Shown here: one piece after another, positions 15,812-24,842 of the stretch
Numbering within the stretch: the stretch's first letter is position 1
Layout: every line of letters begins with the position of its first letter
Assembly (NCBI GenBank): GCA_035353815.1
Contig: DAOQAG010000002.1
Coordinates: forward strand, 96,960-160,959
DNA length: 64,000 nucleotides
Reading direction: 5' to 3'
Origin: JAKPUX01 sp035353815
GTDB taxonomy: Bacteria > Zhuqueibacterota > Zhuqueibacteria > Residuimicrobiales > Residuimicrobiaceae
The notes under the pieces: generated by a model
Database searches by the model: none
Seen by the model: only the letters and a program-made list of their open reading frames with translations
Told to the model about the DNA's origin: nothing
Made by a program: the position numbers and the translations under genes

Positions 15812-18055
15812 TCAGGGCAGCTGATTCAGGGCATCGAGGCGTTCCTGGGCGCGGCGTTTGTATTCGAGGGAGCCCTGGTGCGCCGGATTGATCAGCAGCG
15901 CCCGGTTCCATTCGGCAATGGCAGCGCGGTATTTTTCTTCCGTGTAATAATTCAGGCCGCGGTTGAAGTAGGTGTCCACCAGGCGCGTGACGCTGCTCTC
16001 GCACTGCTCGGCGAGATCCCGGGCATCCTGCCGCCCCGGATCTTTTTTCAGGGCTTCGCGAATCACCTCCAGGGCCTCGAGGTAGCGGCCGTCCAGATAT
16101 CCCGCCCGACCGATCTGGATCAGGCGGTCGATCGGCAGGTTGGCATAGCATTTCCGCCGCAGCTCGCCGATCTCGGCCGCATCCGGCATGTAGTGGCTGA
16201 GCGAATCGAGCGCGGTGAGGGTCGCCTCCCAGCGTCCCTGGGCAAAATGCCGGCGGCTGAGATCAAGAAAGTACTGCCCCTTGTTGGCCGTGACCGGCTG
16301 CAGCTGCTCAAGGTAGCGCAGCGCTCCGGTGTGACCGGGACGAATGTCGAGAATCGCGCGCAGCAGTTTGCGCGCGGTGTCATTATCGCCGCTGTTGAAG
16401 GCCGCCTCGGCCTTGGCATACTGCTGATTGATATAGGCCGTCACCTTGCTCTCCATCTCTGCCTCGCGCTTGCGCGCATAGGCGAAGTCGGGCTCGATCC
16501 CGAGGATCTGGCGGTAGAGCTGCAACGCCTTGAGCCAGTCGCTGGCCTCCTCCCGGCGCCGCGCCTCGAGCAGCAAGTGATCGACCGCCTTCTGGTTCTG
16601 CTTGCGTTCGGCGAGAATACGGTCGACATACTCGGTGGCTTCGCGAAACTCGGGATTGAGACTCAGCGCCTTGCGAAACTGTTCCTCCGCTTCAAAGTAC
16701 TTTTTCTGGGTATAATATCCCAGGCCGGCGAAATAGTACTCCTGGACCTTCTGGCCGATCTGCTCGTCGATGCGGCCGAGATACTCCCGGACGCCGGCGT
16801 GGTCCGGCAGCACCTGACGCACCGAAATGAGGACCTCGCGCGCGCGTTTGAGGTCGCCCCGTTCGAAGAGCTGCCGGCCGTTTTGGTACCAGCGTTCGCC
16901 ATACTGGGCGACATTCGGAGCGATGGTCTGCAGCGCCAGTCGCGCGAAGCGGTTCTCCGGATCGATTTGCAGCACCTTCTTGTATTGCACGGCCGCACTG
17001 ATGTACCACCGCTTCTGCAGATCGCGCTGCGCGCGCTGCAGCAGCGAATCGATAGCACTGTCCTGGATGCGCACCCGCCCCGACAGAGTGCGGATGATAT
17101 CCTGCGCCTCGCTGCTCGCCGGATCATAGGCGAGGGCATGCTCCGCGTAATGCAGCGCTTGCCGCTGATCCCCCTGCTGCAGCATGTGTGCCGCATTCTC
17201 CTGGGCGCGACGGGAACGTTCGCGCGGTGCGAGGCCGATATCGAAGGAAAGGGCGATCTTGGCGGTCTCACGTCCAAAGTCGTAGCCCGCTTCGGCCTGG
17301 ATATTGGCGGCATGAACAGACAAGCCGGTGGCCATGCCATCGCTGCGAAAATCTTCCAGGCCGGCCATAAGGGTCAGCCAGGGCAAAGGCGCCAAGGCGG
17401 CGGCGAGATGGTGCCAGCCCTCGCCCGCTTGGCGGGTGTAGCCGTAGCTCAGTCGCGGTCCTTGCCGGCCGAGGGCATAGGCGAGCACAGCCGAGATCTG
17501 GTGCGGTGGGCCGTAGGAAGGATTCAGGGAAAGGTTTTGCAGGGCGAGTCCGACGGTAAGGGGAGCCAGCCAGCGCGGGAAGGTGGTGGTCGGGGCGCCG
17601 GCCAGGTCGAGCGGCTGCCAGATGGCCCCGATCCCGAGGGCGGTATAGCTGGTGCGGCCGTTGGGGTAGTTGGTGAGGCTGATGCCGGTATGCAGGCGGC
17701 TGAAGAACGAGCGGCCCAGTCCGGCGGCCAAAAAATCGCTGCCGGAAGGCACGGGCTGCCGGCCGGCCGCCACTGCGGCGGTGCCGATCACCGGGAAGAA
17801 TCCGGAAAAACCGGCGTATTCAATCCGGAAGGATTCAGCAAAGGAGAAGTAGCCCTGCAGTCCCCGGTTGAGCGCCAGGCCGGCCGGATTCCAGTAGAGA
17901 GCGGATACATCACTGATGCCGAGGGTGCCCTGCGCCCCCTGCAGCATCGGCCGCACCCCGGGCAAATAGGATGGGAGCGCGCGGGAGAAAAGAGCGACAG
18001 GCGAACTCACTTCGAGAGCCAGGGCCAGGACGGCTATTCGCGGGAAGCTCCTCAT
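15812..18055 (-). CDS. PorV-like outer-membrane barrel fused to TPR domain
   Basis: 747 residues in two parts. After a signal peptide, residues ~30-275 resemble PorV/PorQ or FadL-like barrels: GAQGTLGISDVSALYWNPAGLA is the hallmark, followed by alternating beta strands such as LSYGYTRQAG and ALSFDIGLAPRER. From ~276 to 740 the sequence becomes TPR, with AQENAAHMLQQGDQRQALHY, GLGYYTQKKYFEAEEQFRKA and GLNYYTEEKYRAAIAEWNRA. A surface barrel carrying a long periplasmic TPR arm is plausible. The cyclase gene ends 10 nt upstream on the same strand. Domain calls are by eye. Confidence 0.75.
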   Translation of the reverse strand: MRSFPRIAVLALALEVSSPVALFSRALPSYLPGVRPMLQGAQGTLGISDVSALYWNPAGLALNRGLQGYFSFAESFRIEYAGFSGFFPVIGTAAVAAGRQPVPSGSDFLAAGLGRSFFSRLHTGISLTNYPNGRTSYTALGIGAIWQPLDLAGAPTTTFPRWLAPLTVGLALQNLSLNPSYGPPHQISAVLAYALGRQGPRLSYGYTRQAGEGWHHLAAALAPLPWLTLMAGLEDFRSDGMATGLSVHAANIQAEAGYDFGRETAKIALSFDIGLAPRERSRRAQENAAHMLQQGDQRQALHYAEHALAYDPASSEAQDIIRTLSGRVRIQDSAIDSLLQRAQRDLQKRWYISAAVQYKKVLQIDPENRFARLALQTIAPNVAQYGERWYQNGRQLFERGDLKRAREVLISVRQVLPDHAGVREYLGRIDEQIGQKVQEYYFAGLGYYTQKKYFEAEEQFRKALSLNPEFREATEYVDRILAERKQNQKAVDHLLLEARRREEASDWLKALQLYRQILGIEPDFAYARKREAEMESKVTAYINQQYAKAEAAFNSGDNDTARKLLRAILDIRPGHTGALRYLEQLQPVTANKGQYFLDLSRRHFAQGRWEATLTALDSLSHYMPDAAEIGELRRKCYANLPIDRLIQIGRAGYLDGRYLEALEVIREALKKDPGRQDARDLAEQCESSVTRLVDTYFNRGLNYYTEEKYRAAIAEWNRALLINPAHQGSLEYKRRAQERLDALNQLP

Positions 18056-18065
18056 CCGGATCTGC

Positions 18066-19514
18066 CTAAACGATCATGGATCGATCATAATCCACTTCGA
18101 AGATTTCCACAGGCTGGGTACGGCCTTTGACCTGCACATGGTCGAGGTGAATGGTCGGATAATCGCCATTGAGCTGCCCCACCATCTCTCCGGGCACAAT
18201 GATCTGCCCCGGCTTGGCCAGGGCGCAGAGCCGCGAGCCCAGATTGACCACCTCGCCGATCACCGTATAATCAAGGCGGTCCTGCGATCCCATATGGCCG
18301 AGGATGGCCTCGCCGATGTGCAAGCCGCAGCCCACCTGCAGCGTCACATCGCCATTGCGGCTGCGCCGCAGGTTCAGCTCGCGGATGGAGCGCTGAATCT
18401 CCACGGCGGCGCGAATCGCCGTATCCGCCTGGTGTTCGCCGAGGAAGATGGCCATCACCTGATCCCCCATGAATTTGTCGACGATGCCATTGTTTTCCTC
18501 AACGATCCGCGCCTGCATGTCGAGATAGATGTTGATCAGCTTGATCGTCTCCTCGGCCCCCAGCCGCTCGGTCATGGCCGAAAAGCTGCGCACGTCGGAG
18601 AAGAGCACGGTGATCACGCGTTTCTGACCTGCCGCTGCCGAGCGCGGCTCGCCGTTAGCGCTGGAACGGATCATCTGCAGGGTCAACTTGGAGACGAATT
18701 TTTGCATCTGCAGCTTTTCGCGCAGCTGCACGATCATCGCGTTGAACTCCATCGTCAGCCGTCCCAGCTCGTCGGCAGCGAGGACGGGAATCTGAATGGC
18801 AAGATTGCCGCCGCTCACCTGGCGCAACCCGCTGCCGAGCATCTCGATCTGGGCCGTCATGCGCCGGGCGATGATGAAAATAATGACGATCGAGACGATG
18901 ATGATCAGGGCGGTCGCCGACAGGATGGCCCTCGTCACCCGCTGAATGGGGTGCATGACAATGTCTTTGGTGAAGCCGAGCACCGCGATGCCAAGAAAGA
19001 TCCGTCGGTCGCCGGCATTCTCGCGGCGGGTATACATCGGGTGGATATACTCAATGTTCTCGCCGCGTTCGCGCACCATGGTGGATTCCAGCGTCAGCAG
19101 CCAGCTGCTGTCCGCTGGTGCGAGCTTGCGGTACAGCCGCTCGGTGTTGGTGTGTGCCAGGATCGTTCCGGTGCGATCGATGACCCCGACATAGGCGAGG
19201 CCGGCAATATTTTCATTATAGACCGAAAGGATCGATTCGCGGATATGCCCCAGCTGCAGCGAGCTGCTGTTGGGATTCATATCGGTGCGGTAATAGAGAA
19301 GCAGATCGTCCTTGATGGCCACCGAGACGTGGCGCATGACCATGGTGCAGGTCTCGGCCAGACGCTCGTTGAGGATGCTCTTGCCCTGCTGGATGACGAC
19401 AAAGCTCAGGATCGACATCAGACCGATAAAGAGGAGTCCGATGGTCAGGATCAGCTTGACCCGCAACGGGGCCGATCCAAACCAGCGTGAAATATGTCGC
19501 GGTCCGAATCCCAT
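18066..19514 (-). CDS. Class III adenylate/guanylate cyclase with HAMP domain
   Basis: 482 residues: membrane helix ~21-43, a ~140-residue periplasmic sensor, second helix ~188-212 (ALIIIVSIVIIFIIARR), HAMP ~212-265, then a class III catalytic domain ~295-475. Metal-binding aspartates are in VLFSDVRSFSAMTE and DKFMGDQVMAIFLGE; the late motif LDYTVIGEVVNLGSRL carries the conserved Asn-x3-Arg. Makes cAMP or cGMP in response to an envelope signal; substrate not decidable by eye. Lies between dacB and the barrel-TPR gene. Confidence 0.92.
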   Translation of the reverse strand: MGFGPRHISRWFGSAPLRVKLILTIGLLFIGLMSILSFVVIQQGKSILNERLAETCTMVMRHVSVAIKDDLLLYYRTDMNPNSSSLQLGHIRESILSVYNENIAGLAYVGVIDRTGTILAHTNTERLYRKLAPADSSWLLTLESTMVRERGENIEYIHPMYTRRENAGDRRIFLGIAVLGFTKDIVMHPIQRVTRAILSATALIIIVSIVIIFIIARRMTAQIEMLGSGLRQVSGGNLAIQIPVLAADELGRLTMEFNAMIVQLREKLQMQKFVSKLTLQMIRSSANGEPRSAAAGQKRVITVLFSDVRSFSAMTERLGAEETIKLINIYLDMQARIVEENNGIVDKFMGDQVMAIFLGEHQADTAIRAAVEIQRSIRELNLRRSRNGDVTLQVGCGLHIGEAILGHMGSQDRLDYTVIGEVVNLGSRLCALAKPGQIIVPGEMVGQLNGDYPTIHLDHVQVKGRTQPVEIFEVDYDRSMIV

Positions 19515-19612
19515 CTTCCCTTTCGCCTGTCGCGCGTTCCGCCCCGGCTGCCCGTGTGCTCCCCTGGTGGCAAGAGCGGGCCGCCCTCACGATATCCTGC
19601 GCCCGGCTTGGC

Positions 19613-21097
19613 TTACTTGCGGCTAAAATTGGCCAGGCGCTCGCAGACCAGATCTTGCAGGTGATTCGCGGTGCCCGTGGGCACATTATAGTTGTTGACG
19701 ATCATGGAAAATACCAGCACTTCGTTGTCCCGCGTGGTCACGTACCCCGACAGGGCGCGGACGCGGCCGATGAATCCGGTTTTGGCGTGAACGTTCCCTT
19801 TGGCGGCCGTGCCGCGCATGCGTCCCTTCAGGGTGCCGTCGACGCCGGCCACCGGCAGGCTGTCGAAGTAGGCCTGGCCCACCGTCTGCTCGCGCATAAA
19901 GCGCAGCAGGCGGATCACGCTCATCGGGGAGACCAGATCCTGGCGCGAGAGCCCGGAGCCGTCGGCCGCATAGAACATCTCCGGGGTGATCCCGGCCGGT
20001 TCGAAGAGGCCTTTGGCGGCCTTTTCCCCGCCGGCCGCACTGCCGTCCTGCTCAAGTTCGCGCCCGACCGTGCGCAGCATCAGTTCGGCGAAGAGGTTAT
20101 TGCTCTCCTTGTTGATCTCGCGGACGATCTCACTCAGCGGCGGAGAGGTGTGCGAGGCCAGCTGCACGGTCTTGTATTCGACGGGCAGATAGCCCGGCAG
20201 ATCCTCGATTTCGAACGCCTCCTCGATAACGCGGATGCCGCGGCTGAGGAGGATCTCCCGGAAGACGGTGGCGGCATACTTGGCCGGATTTTCCACCGTA
20301 ATCCAGTCGCGGCGGTCGCGGCTCTTCAGGCCGATCGTGCCGTCACAAATGATCTTGTTGCTGCCCGGGTCGCGCCAGAAGGAGAGCCGGGAGCGCTGGT
20401 CGGTCTTGACCCGGTTGACGATCTGGACATAGGCGGTATTGGGATAAAGCGTATAGCGCGCCGGGGCGCCGAGCGAATCACCGGGATTGAAGACAATGTC
20501 GATGCAATTGTCGTTGAACGTGAGCGCGCTGATCTGCGCCGAGTAGTAGTCGGTCAGGTCATCCCAGGCCCAGCCGGTGCCGATGCGGCCGTCGTTGAAA
20601 TAGCGCCCGTCGCCGATGACCTTGCCGGTGACGGTCGTGATCTTGCGCGCCTGCAGGCTGTCCGCCCAGCGCTCAAACACGGCGGTGATCTTGTCGTTTT
20701 CCCAGCGGCCGCTCAGCGAGGGATCGCCGCAGCCACGAATGATCAGATCCCCTTGCAGGGTCCCGTCCGGGGTGATGAGGCCATGCGCCACCAGCCGGGT
20801 CACGAAGCGATAGTCGTTTCCCAGGCCGAGCAGGGCGGCCGCGGTGGTGAAGAGCTTCATGTTCGAGGCCGGCATGAAGGCCTTGTTTTCGTTGCGCAGA
20901 TAAAAATATTCGCCGGTCTGGGTGGACTGGACGGCTACGCCCCAGTGGGCTGCACTGAACGAGGGATCCGAAAAGATATACTCGAGATCATTGCGGATCT
21001 GGACCAGCGCCTCTTGCGAGCCGGAGACCGGCATGCCGGCCGAAGCAAGCGCCACGAGAAGGAAGAGCGAACACGCAGAAAAATGGCTGAATTTCAT
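19613..21097 (-). CDS. dacB: D-alanyl-D-alanine carboxypeptidase/endopeptidase, PBP4 family (S13)
   Basis: 494-residue exported penicillin-binding protein trimming peptidoglycan peptides. Signal peptide ~1-27; active-site S-x2-K in MPASNMKLFTT (Ser ~78), S-x-N in INKESNNLFAELML, K-T-G in GNVHAKTGFIGRV. The long segment between SxxK and SxN fits the class C insertion of PBP4. Likely first gene of dacB-cyclase-barrel; its own promoter is at 21134-21162. Confidence 0.94.
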   Translation of the reverse strand: MKFSHFSACSLFLLVALASAGMPVSGSQEALVQIRNDLEYIFSDPSFSAAHWGVAVQSTQTGEYFYLRNENKAFMPASNMKLFTTAAALLGLGNDYRFVTRLVAHGLITPDGTLQGDLIIRGCGDPSLSGRWENDKITAVFERWADSLQARKITTVTGKVIGDGRYFNDGRIGTGWAWDDLTDYYSAQISALTFNDNCIDIVFNPGDSLGAPARYTLYPNTAYVQIVNRVKTDQRSRLSFWRDPGSNKIICDGTIGLKSRDRRDWITVENPAKYAATVFREILLSRGIRVIEEAFEIEDLPGYLPVEYKTVQLASHTSPPLSEIVREINKESNNLFAELMLRTVGRELEQDGSAAGGEKAAKGLFEPAGITPEMFYAADGSGLSRQDLVSPMSVIRLLRFMREQTVGQAYFDSLPVAGVDGTLKGRMRGTAAKGNVHAKTGFIGRVRALSGYVTTRDNEVLVFSMIVNNYNVPTGTANHLQDLVCERLANFSRK

Positions 21098-21133
21098 CGC
21101 AGTAATGCCCAGGGTAAGAAAATCAATTTACTG

Positions 21134-21162
21134 AAATTAGATAAAAATCACCAAAGAATCAA
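21134..21162 (-). promoter_or_regulatory. Candidate sigma70-type promoter for dacB
   Basis: Minus strand TTGATT (21157-21162), 17-bp spacer, TAATTT (21134-21139), 37 bp upstream of dacB in an AT-rich divergent region. Confidence 0.5.
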
Positions 21163-21205
21163 GCCTTTTATGGCCGTGCAGCCGGAAAGCAGAGAGGATT
21201 CCCTT

Positions 21206-21233
21206 TTGTTTTATATGCAAAAAGTCGTAAATT
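21206..21233 (+). promoter_or_regulatory. Candidate sigma70-type promoter for the metallophosphoesterase-radical SAM pair
   Basis: TTGTTT (21206-21211), 16-bp spacer, TAAATT (21228-21233), 33 bp before the ATG at 21267. Divergent from the dacB promoter. Confidence 0.4.
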
Positions 21234-21266
21234 TGCGGAAATTAATTTGACCGGAGCCTCGACCTC

Positions 21267-22427
21267 ATGAAACACAGCGGTTTTATTATCTTTCTTTCGG
21301 TTGCCCTGAGTATCTACACCCTGATGAACTGGTATCTCCTGCGCCGCGGTTTGCATGCCCTCCCGGCGCACGGCTGGCCCCGCACTCTTTTCACGATCCT
21401 GATCCTGCTGCTTGCCGCCGCCTATCCCCTGGGACGCTGGTGGGAACGCAGCATCGGTCCCCGTTTCGCGGACGTGCTCGTCCACATCGGCGCCTACTAT
21501 TCCGGCATGCTCATTCTCGCGCTGGTGGTTCTGATCTTTATCGATCTGATCTGGCTGGCCAACCACTTCTTCGCCTTTGTGCCGCCCGGCTGGCGCGGCC
21601 CGCACACCGCAGAGAGCCTGAAACTCTTCTGGTTCACCGCCGCGCTCGTCGCCGGACTGACCCTGGCCGGCGCGATCAACGCCCGCTACCCGCGGGTCCG
21701 CCACCTCGCCCTCGAGATCGCCAAGCCGGCCCCGGTCGGCCAGCTGCGCCTGCTCCTGGCCACCGATATCCACCTCGGCACCCTGATTCACAACTCGCGC
21801 CTGCAGGAGCTCGTCGCCCAGATCAACGCCCAGATGCCGGATCTCATCCTCCTCGGCGGCGACCTCTTCGATGAGGATGTCCTCTCCCTCTCGCGGCAGA
21901 ATATGGCCGGAGTACTGCAGCAGCTCACGGCGCGCCACGGCGTCTATGCCATCCCCGGCAATCATGAATATTTCAGCGGCATCGACCAGGCCCTCGATTA
22001 TATGCGCAACGCCGGCATCACCGTGCTGCGCGACCGCACCCTCAAGGCGGCGGATGCCGTCTGGCTCATTGGCCGTGACGACCGCCAGGGGAACATGTTC
22101 GGCCGGCAGCGGCGCGATCTGGCCGAACTGCTCGCTGCAGCGGACAAGAGCCAGCCCTTGATCCTCCTCGACCATCAGCCCTTCCATCTCGAGGAGGCCG
22201 AAAATCAGGGCATCGATCTCCAGCTCTCCGGCCATACCCACCACGGGCAGCTCTTTCCCTTCCAGTACATCACCAAAGCCCTGTACGAAAAAAGCTGGGG
22301 ATACCTGCGCAAGGGCCATACCCAGTACTATGTCTCGTGCGGCGCCGGCACCTGGGGACCGCCGCTGCGCCTCGGCAACCGTCCCGAGATCGTGGTGATC
22401 GACCTCACCTTCACCCCGGCGCCATAA
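21267..22427 (+). CDS. Membrane-anchored metallophosphoesterase, YaeI/YkuE-like
   Basis: 386 residues with four predicted membrane helices in the first ~135 residues, then a calcineurin-like phosphoesterase domain. All metal motifs are present: D-x-H in LATDIHLGTL, G-G-D in LLGGDLFDED, G-N-H-E in IPGNHEYFSG, and G-H-T-H in LSGHTHHGQLFP. Family members cleave phosphoesters or pyrophosphates, including UDP-lipids; the substrate here is unknown. The next gene starts 9 nt after its stop, so the two are almost certainly co-transcribed. Confidence 0.9.
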   Translation: MKHSGFIIFLSVALSIYTLMNWYLLRRGLHALPAHGWPRTLFTILILLLAAAYPLGRWWERSIGPRFADVLVHIGAYYSGMLILALVVLIFIDLIWLANHFFAFVPPGWRGPHTAESLKLFWFTAALVAGLTLAGAINARYPRVRHLALEIAKPAPVGQLRLLLATDIHLGTLIHNSRLQELVAQINAQMPDLILLGGDLFDEDVLSLSRQNMAGVLQQLTARHGVYAIPGNHEYFSGIDQALDYMRNAGITVLRDRTLKAADAVWLIGRDDRQGNMFGRQRRDLAELLAAADKSQPLILLDHQPFHLEEAENQGIDLQLSGHTHHGQLFPFQYITKALYEKSWGYLRKGHTQYYVSCGAGTWGPPLRLGNRPEIVVIDLTFTPAP

Positions 22428-22436
22428 GGGCCCGCT

Positions 22437-23384
22437 ATGATCCCCGCTCATCCCTATGAGGCCTATACCCACTGCCTGCTCTGCCCGCGCGCGTGCGGGG
22501 CGGACCGGAGCAGCGGCAAGACGGGCGTCTGCGGCGAAACAGCCACCCTGCGCATCGCCTCCCTCGAAGCCCACTTTGGCGAGGAGCCGCCCATCAGCGG
22601 CAGCTGCGGCTCTGGCACCCTCTTTTTCAGCGGCTGTACGCTGCTCTGCACCTTTTGCCAGAATTATCAGATCTCTGGTCTGCATCTGGGCGTCGATGCC
22701 ACCGTCGCGGCCATGGCCGCACGTATCCTCGATCTGGCGCGGCAGCAGCACATCCACAATCTGAATCTGGTGACCCCGGACCACTTTCTGCCTCACGTCA
22801 TCGATCTGGTCACGCAGCTGCGCAGCCGGGGATTCGATCTGCCCGTTGTCTTCAACAGTTCCGGATATGAAAAAGTGGAGATGCTGCGGTGGGCGGAAAC
22901 CTGCGTGGATATCTATTTGCCGGATTACAAATACAGCGACGCGGAGCTGGCGCATACCCTCTCCCGCTGCCGCAACTATCCCGCCGTTGCCCTCGACGCC
23001 CTCGCGGAGATGGTGCGGCAGAAGGGCTTTCTCGACCACTTTACCGAGGGCCGGCCGCTGGCCAGCCGCGGGGTGCTGGTGCGCCACCTCGTTCTTCCCG
23101 GACAAGTGGCCAACTCCGTCGATGCCCTCTCCTCACTCTTTGCCGAATTCGGCCAGGATCTGCCCCTGAGCCTGATGTCGCAGTACCGCCCGGCCCGCAT
23201 GGTGCGGCAGGCCGAGCTGAACCGTACGCTGCGGCCGGAAGAGTTCTATCGCGTTTATGAGCATGCCCTGGAGCTGGGATTCCGGAACATGTTCGTCCAG
23301 CACATGGCGGGGTCGCAAACGGAGGAGGATCCCTTCCTACCCGATTTTGACCGGGAGCGCCCCTTCAAGGGCAATGTGCGCTGA
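22437..23384 (+). CDS. Radical SAM protein, PflA-like (YgkA/AmmeMemoRadiSam-related group)
   Basis: 315 residues. A Cys-rich N-terminus (YTHCLLCPRACGADR, TGVCGE) precedes the radical SAM cluster motif C-x3-C-x2-C in SGCTLLCTFCQNYQIS near residue 70. NLVTPDHFLPHVID and VFNSSGYEKVEML are typical of the pyruvate formate-lyase-activating-like subgroup with an N-terminal CxxC region. Substrate protein unknown. Its last codons and stop codon are duplicated 75 bp downstream. Confidence 0.88.
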   Translation: MIPAHPYEAYTHCLLCPRACGADRSSGKTGVCGETATLRIASLEAHFGEEPPISGSCGSGTLFFSGCTLLCTFCQNYQISGLHLGVDATVAAMAARILDLARQQHIHNLNLVTPDHFLPHVIDLVTQLRSRGFDLPVVFNSSGYEKVEMLRWAETCVDIYLPDYKYSDAELAHTLSRCRNYPAVALDALAEMVRQKGFLDHFTEGRPLASRGVLVRHLVLPGQVANSVDALSSLFAEFGQDLPLSLMSQYRPARMVRQAELNRTLRPEEFYRVYEHALELGFRNMFVQHMAGSQTEEDPFLPDFDRERPFKGNVR

Positions 23385-23465
23385 TCCCCCTTTTTTGTAT
23401 TTTTTATTCCCGCGACGCCGTCGTCAGGCCGTTACTCTTTCAAGGGCCATGTGCGCTGATCCCCC
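23364..23465. repeat. Direct duplication of the radical SAM gene 3' end
   Basis: 27 bp at 23364-23390, including the TGA stop at 23382-23384, recur at 23439-23465 with 26 of 27 identical. The second copy ends exactly next to the stop codon (23466) of the convergent NtrC-like gene. The 48 bp between copies are T-rich then GC-rich and look like nothing else in the window. Confidence 0.85.
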
Positions 23466-24842
23466 CTATTCGAGTCCGTATTCCTTCAACTTTTCCCGCA
23501 GGGTCGAACGCGAGATATTGAGCATCTTGGCGGTGCGCGATTTGTTGTTGTGGTATTTCTCCAGGGTGCGCAGGACATGCTGGCGTTCTATTTCCGCCAG
23601 GGTTTCCGCCTCGCTGCCGCCGGCGGTTTGCGTCCGCGCGGGCACCACCGGGGCCGCCGACGCGGGAAGATCGACCGGTTCGAGGTGCAGCAGCTCCGGG
23701 GTGATCTCGTCACGCTTGCACAGGATCACGGCGCGCTCGAGGACGTTTTTCAACTCGCGCACGTTTCCCGGCCAGGGATAGCGCAGCATCACATCCGCCG
23801 CCTCGGGGGAGATGACCTTGATCGAACGATTGAATTCGCGGTTGTTCTGCTCGATGAAGAGCTTGGCCATGGGCAGGATGTCCTCCGCGTGCTCGCGCAA
23901 GGGCGGCAGCTGGATCACCATCACCTTGAGGCGGTAAAGCAGATCCTCACGGAAAAGGCCGTCCCGGACACAGGTTTCCAGATTCTGATTGGTGGCGGCG
24001 ATGACGCGGAGATCGACGGTGATGTCCGCGGTGCCGCCGATACGGCGGAAGGTGCTGCTCTCGAGGACGCGCAGGAGTTTGGGCTGCAGCGAGAGTTTCA
24101 TGCTCGAGATCTCGTCGAGAAAGATCGTGCCGCCGTGCGCCAGCTCGAAGAGGCCGCGTTTGGTGCCTTTGGCATCGGTGAAGGCCCCCTTCTCATAGCC
24201 GAACAGCTCGCTTTCAAGGAGGTTTTCGGGGATGGCGGCGCAGTTGATCTTGATCATCGGTTTGTCGGCGCGGGCACTGGCGACGTGGATGGCGTCGGCG
24301 ACCAGTTCCTTGCCGGTGCCGCTCTCGCCTTCGAGCAGCACCGAGGTACGCGGCGTCTCGGCAATGATCTTGACGAGATTGAGCACCTCCTGGATCGCCG
24401 CACTCTCGCCATAGAGCCCCGACTCCGGAGCACGGCGGCGCTGCTGTTCCTTGAGACGGGCGACCTCCAGCTTGAGGCGGTGCGTCTCGAGGGCTTTGGC
24501 CACCACCAGCTTGAGTTCGTCCAGCTCGAAGGGTTTGAGCAGATAATCATAGGCCCCCGATTTGAGGGCCTCCACCGCCGGCCGGGCGTCGGTCAGGGCG
24601 GTGATCATGATGACCAGCAGTTCCGGCTGGATCTCGCGGACGCGCGCCAGCACCTCCAGCCCGCTCTTCTTGGGGAGCTTGATGTCCAACAGCACCAGAT
24701 CGATCAATCCCTTTTCGATTCTGGAGATCGCCTCCTCCCCGCTCGCTGCGGTCTTGACAAAATAGCCTTCATGTTTCATCACGTCGGCGATGGTTTTGCA
24801 CAGATCCTCATTGTCCTCAACGACGAGAATGCTCGCCTTCAT
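23466..24842 (-). CDS. Sigma-54-dependent response regulator, NtrC family
   Basis: 458 residues: receiver domain with phospho-acceptor Asp ~53 (DLVLLDIKLP), AAA+ domain with Walker A GESGTGKE (~172), the sigma-54 contact loop ELFGYEKGAFTDA, Walker B GGTIFLDEI and the RYPWPGNVRELKN region, then a Fis-type helix-turn-helix at the end (NKSRTAKMLNISRSTLREKL). Activates sigma-54 promoters when phosphorylated, presumably by the kinase whose gene overlaps it by 4 nt (ATGA). Last of five signalling genes. Confidence 0.96.
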   Translation of the reverse strand: MKASILVVEDNEDLCKTIADVMKHEGYFVKTAASGEEAISRIEKGLIDLVLLDIKLPKKSGLEVLARVREIQPELLVIMITALTDARPAVEALKSGAYDYLLKPFELDELKLVVAKALETHRLKLEVARLKEQQRRRAPESGLYGESAAIQEVLNLVKIIAETPRTSVLLEGESGTGKELVADAIHVASARADKPMIKINCAAIPENLLESELFGYEKGAFTDAKGTKRGLFELAHGGTIFLDEISSMKLSLQPKLLRVLESSTFRRIGGTADITVDLRVIAATNQNLETCVRDGLFREDLLYRLKVMVIQLPPLREHAEDILPMAKLFIEQNNREFNRSIKVISPEAADVMLRYPWPGNVRELKNVLERAVILCKRDEITPELLHLEPVDLPASAAPVVPARTQTAGGSEAETLAEIERQHVLRTLEKYHNNKSRTAKMLNISRSTLREKLKEYGLE

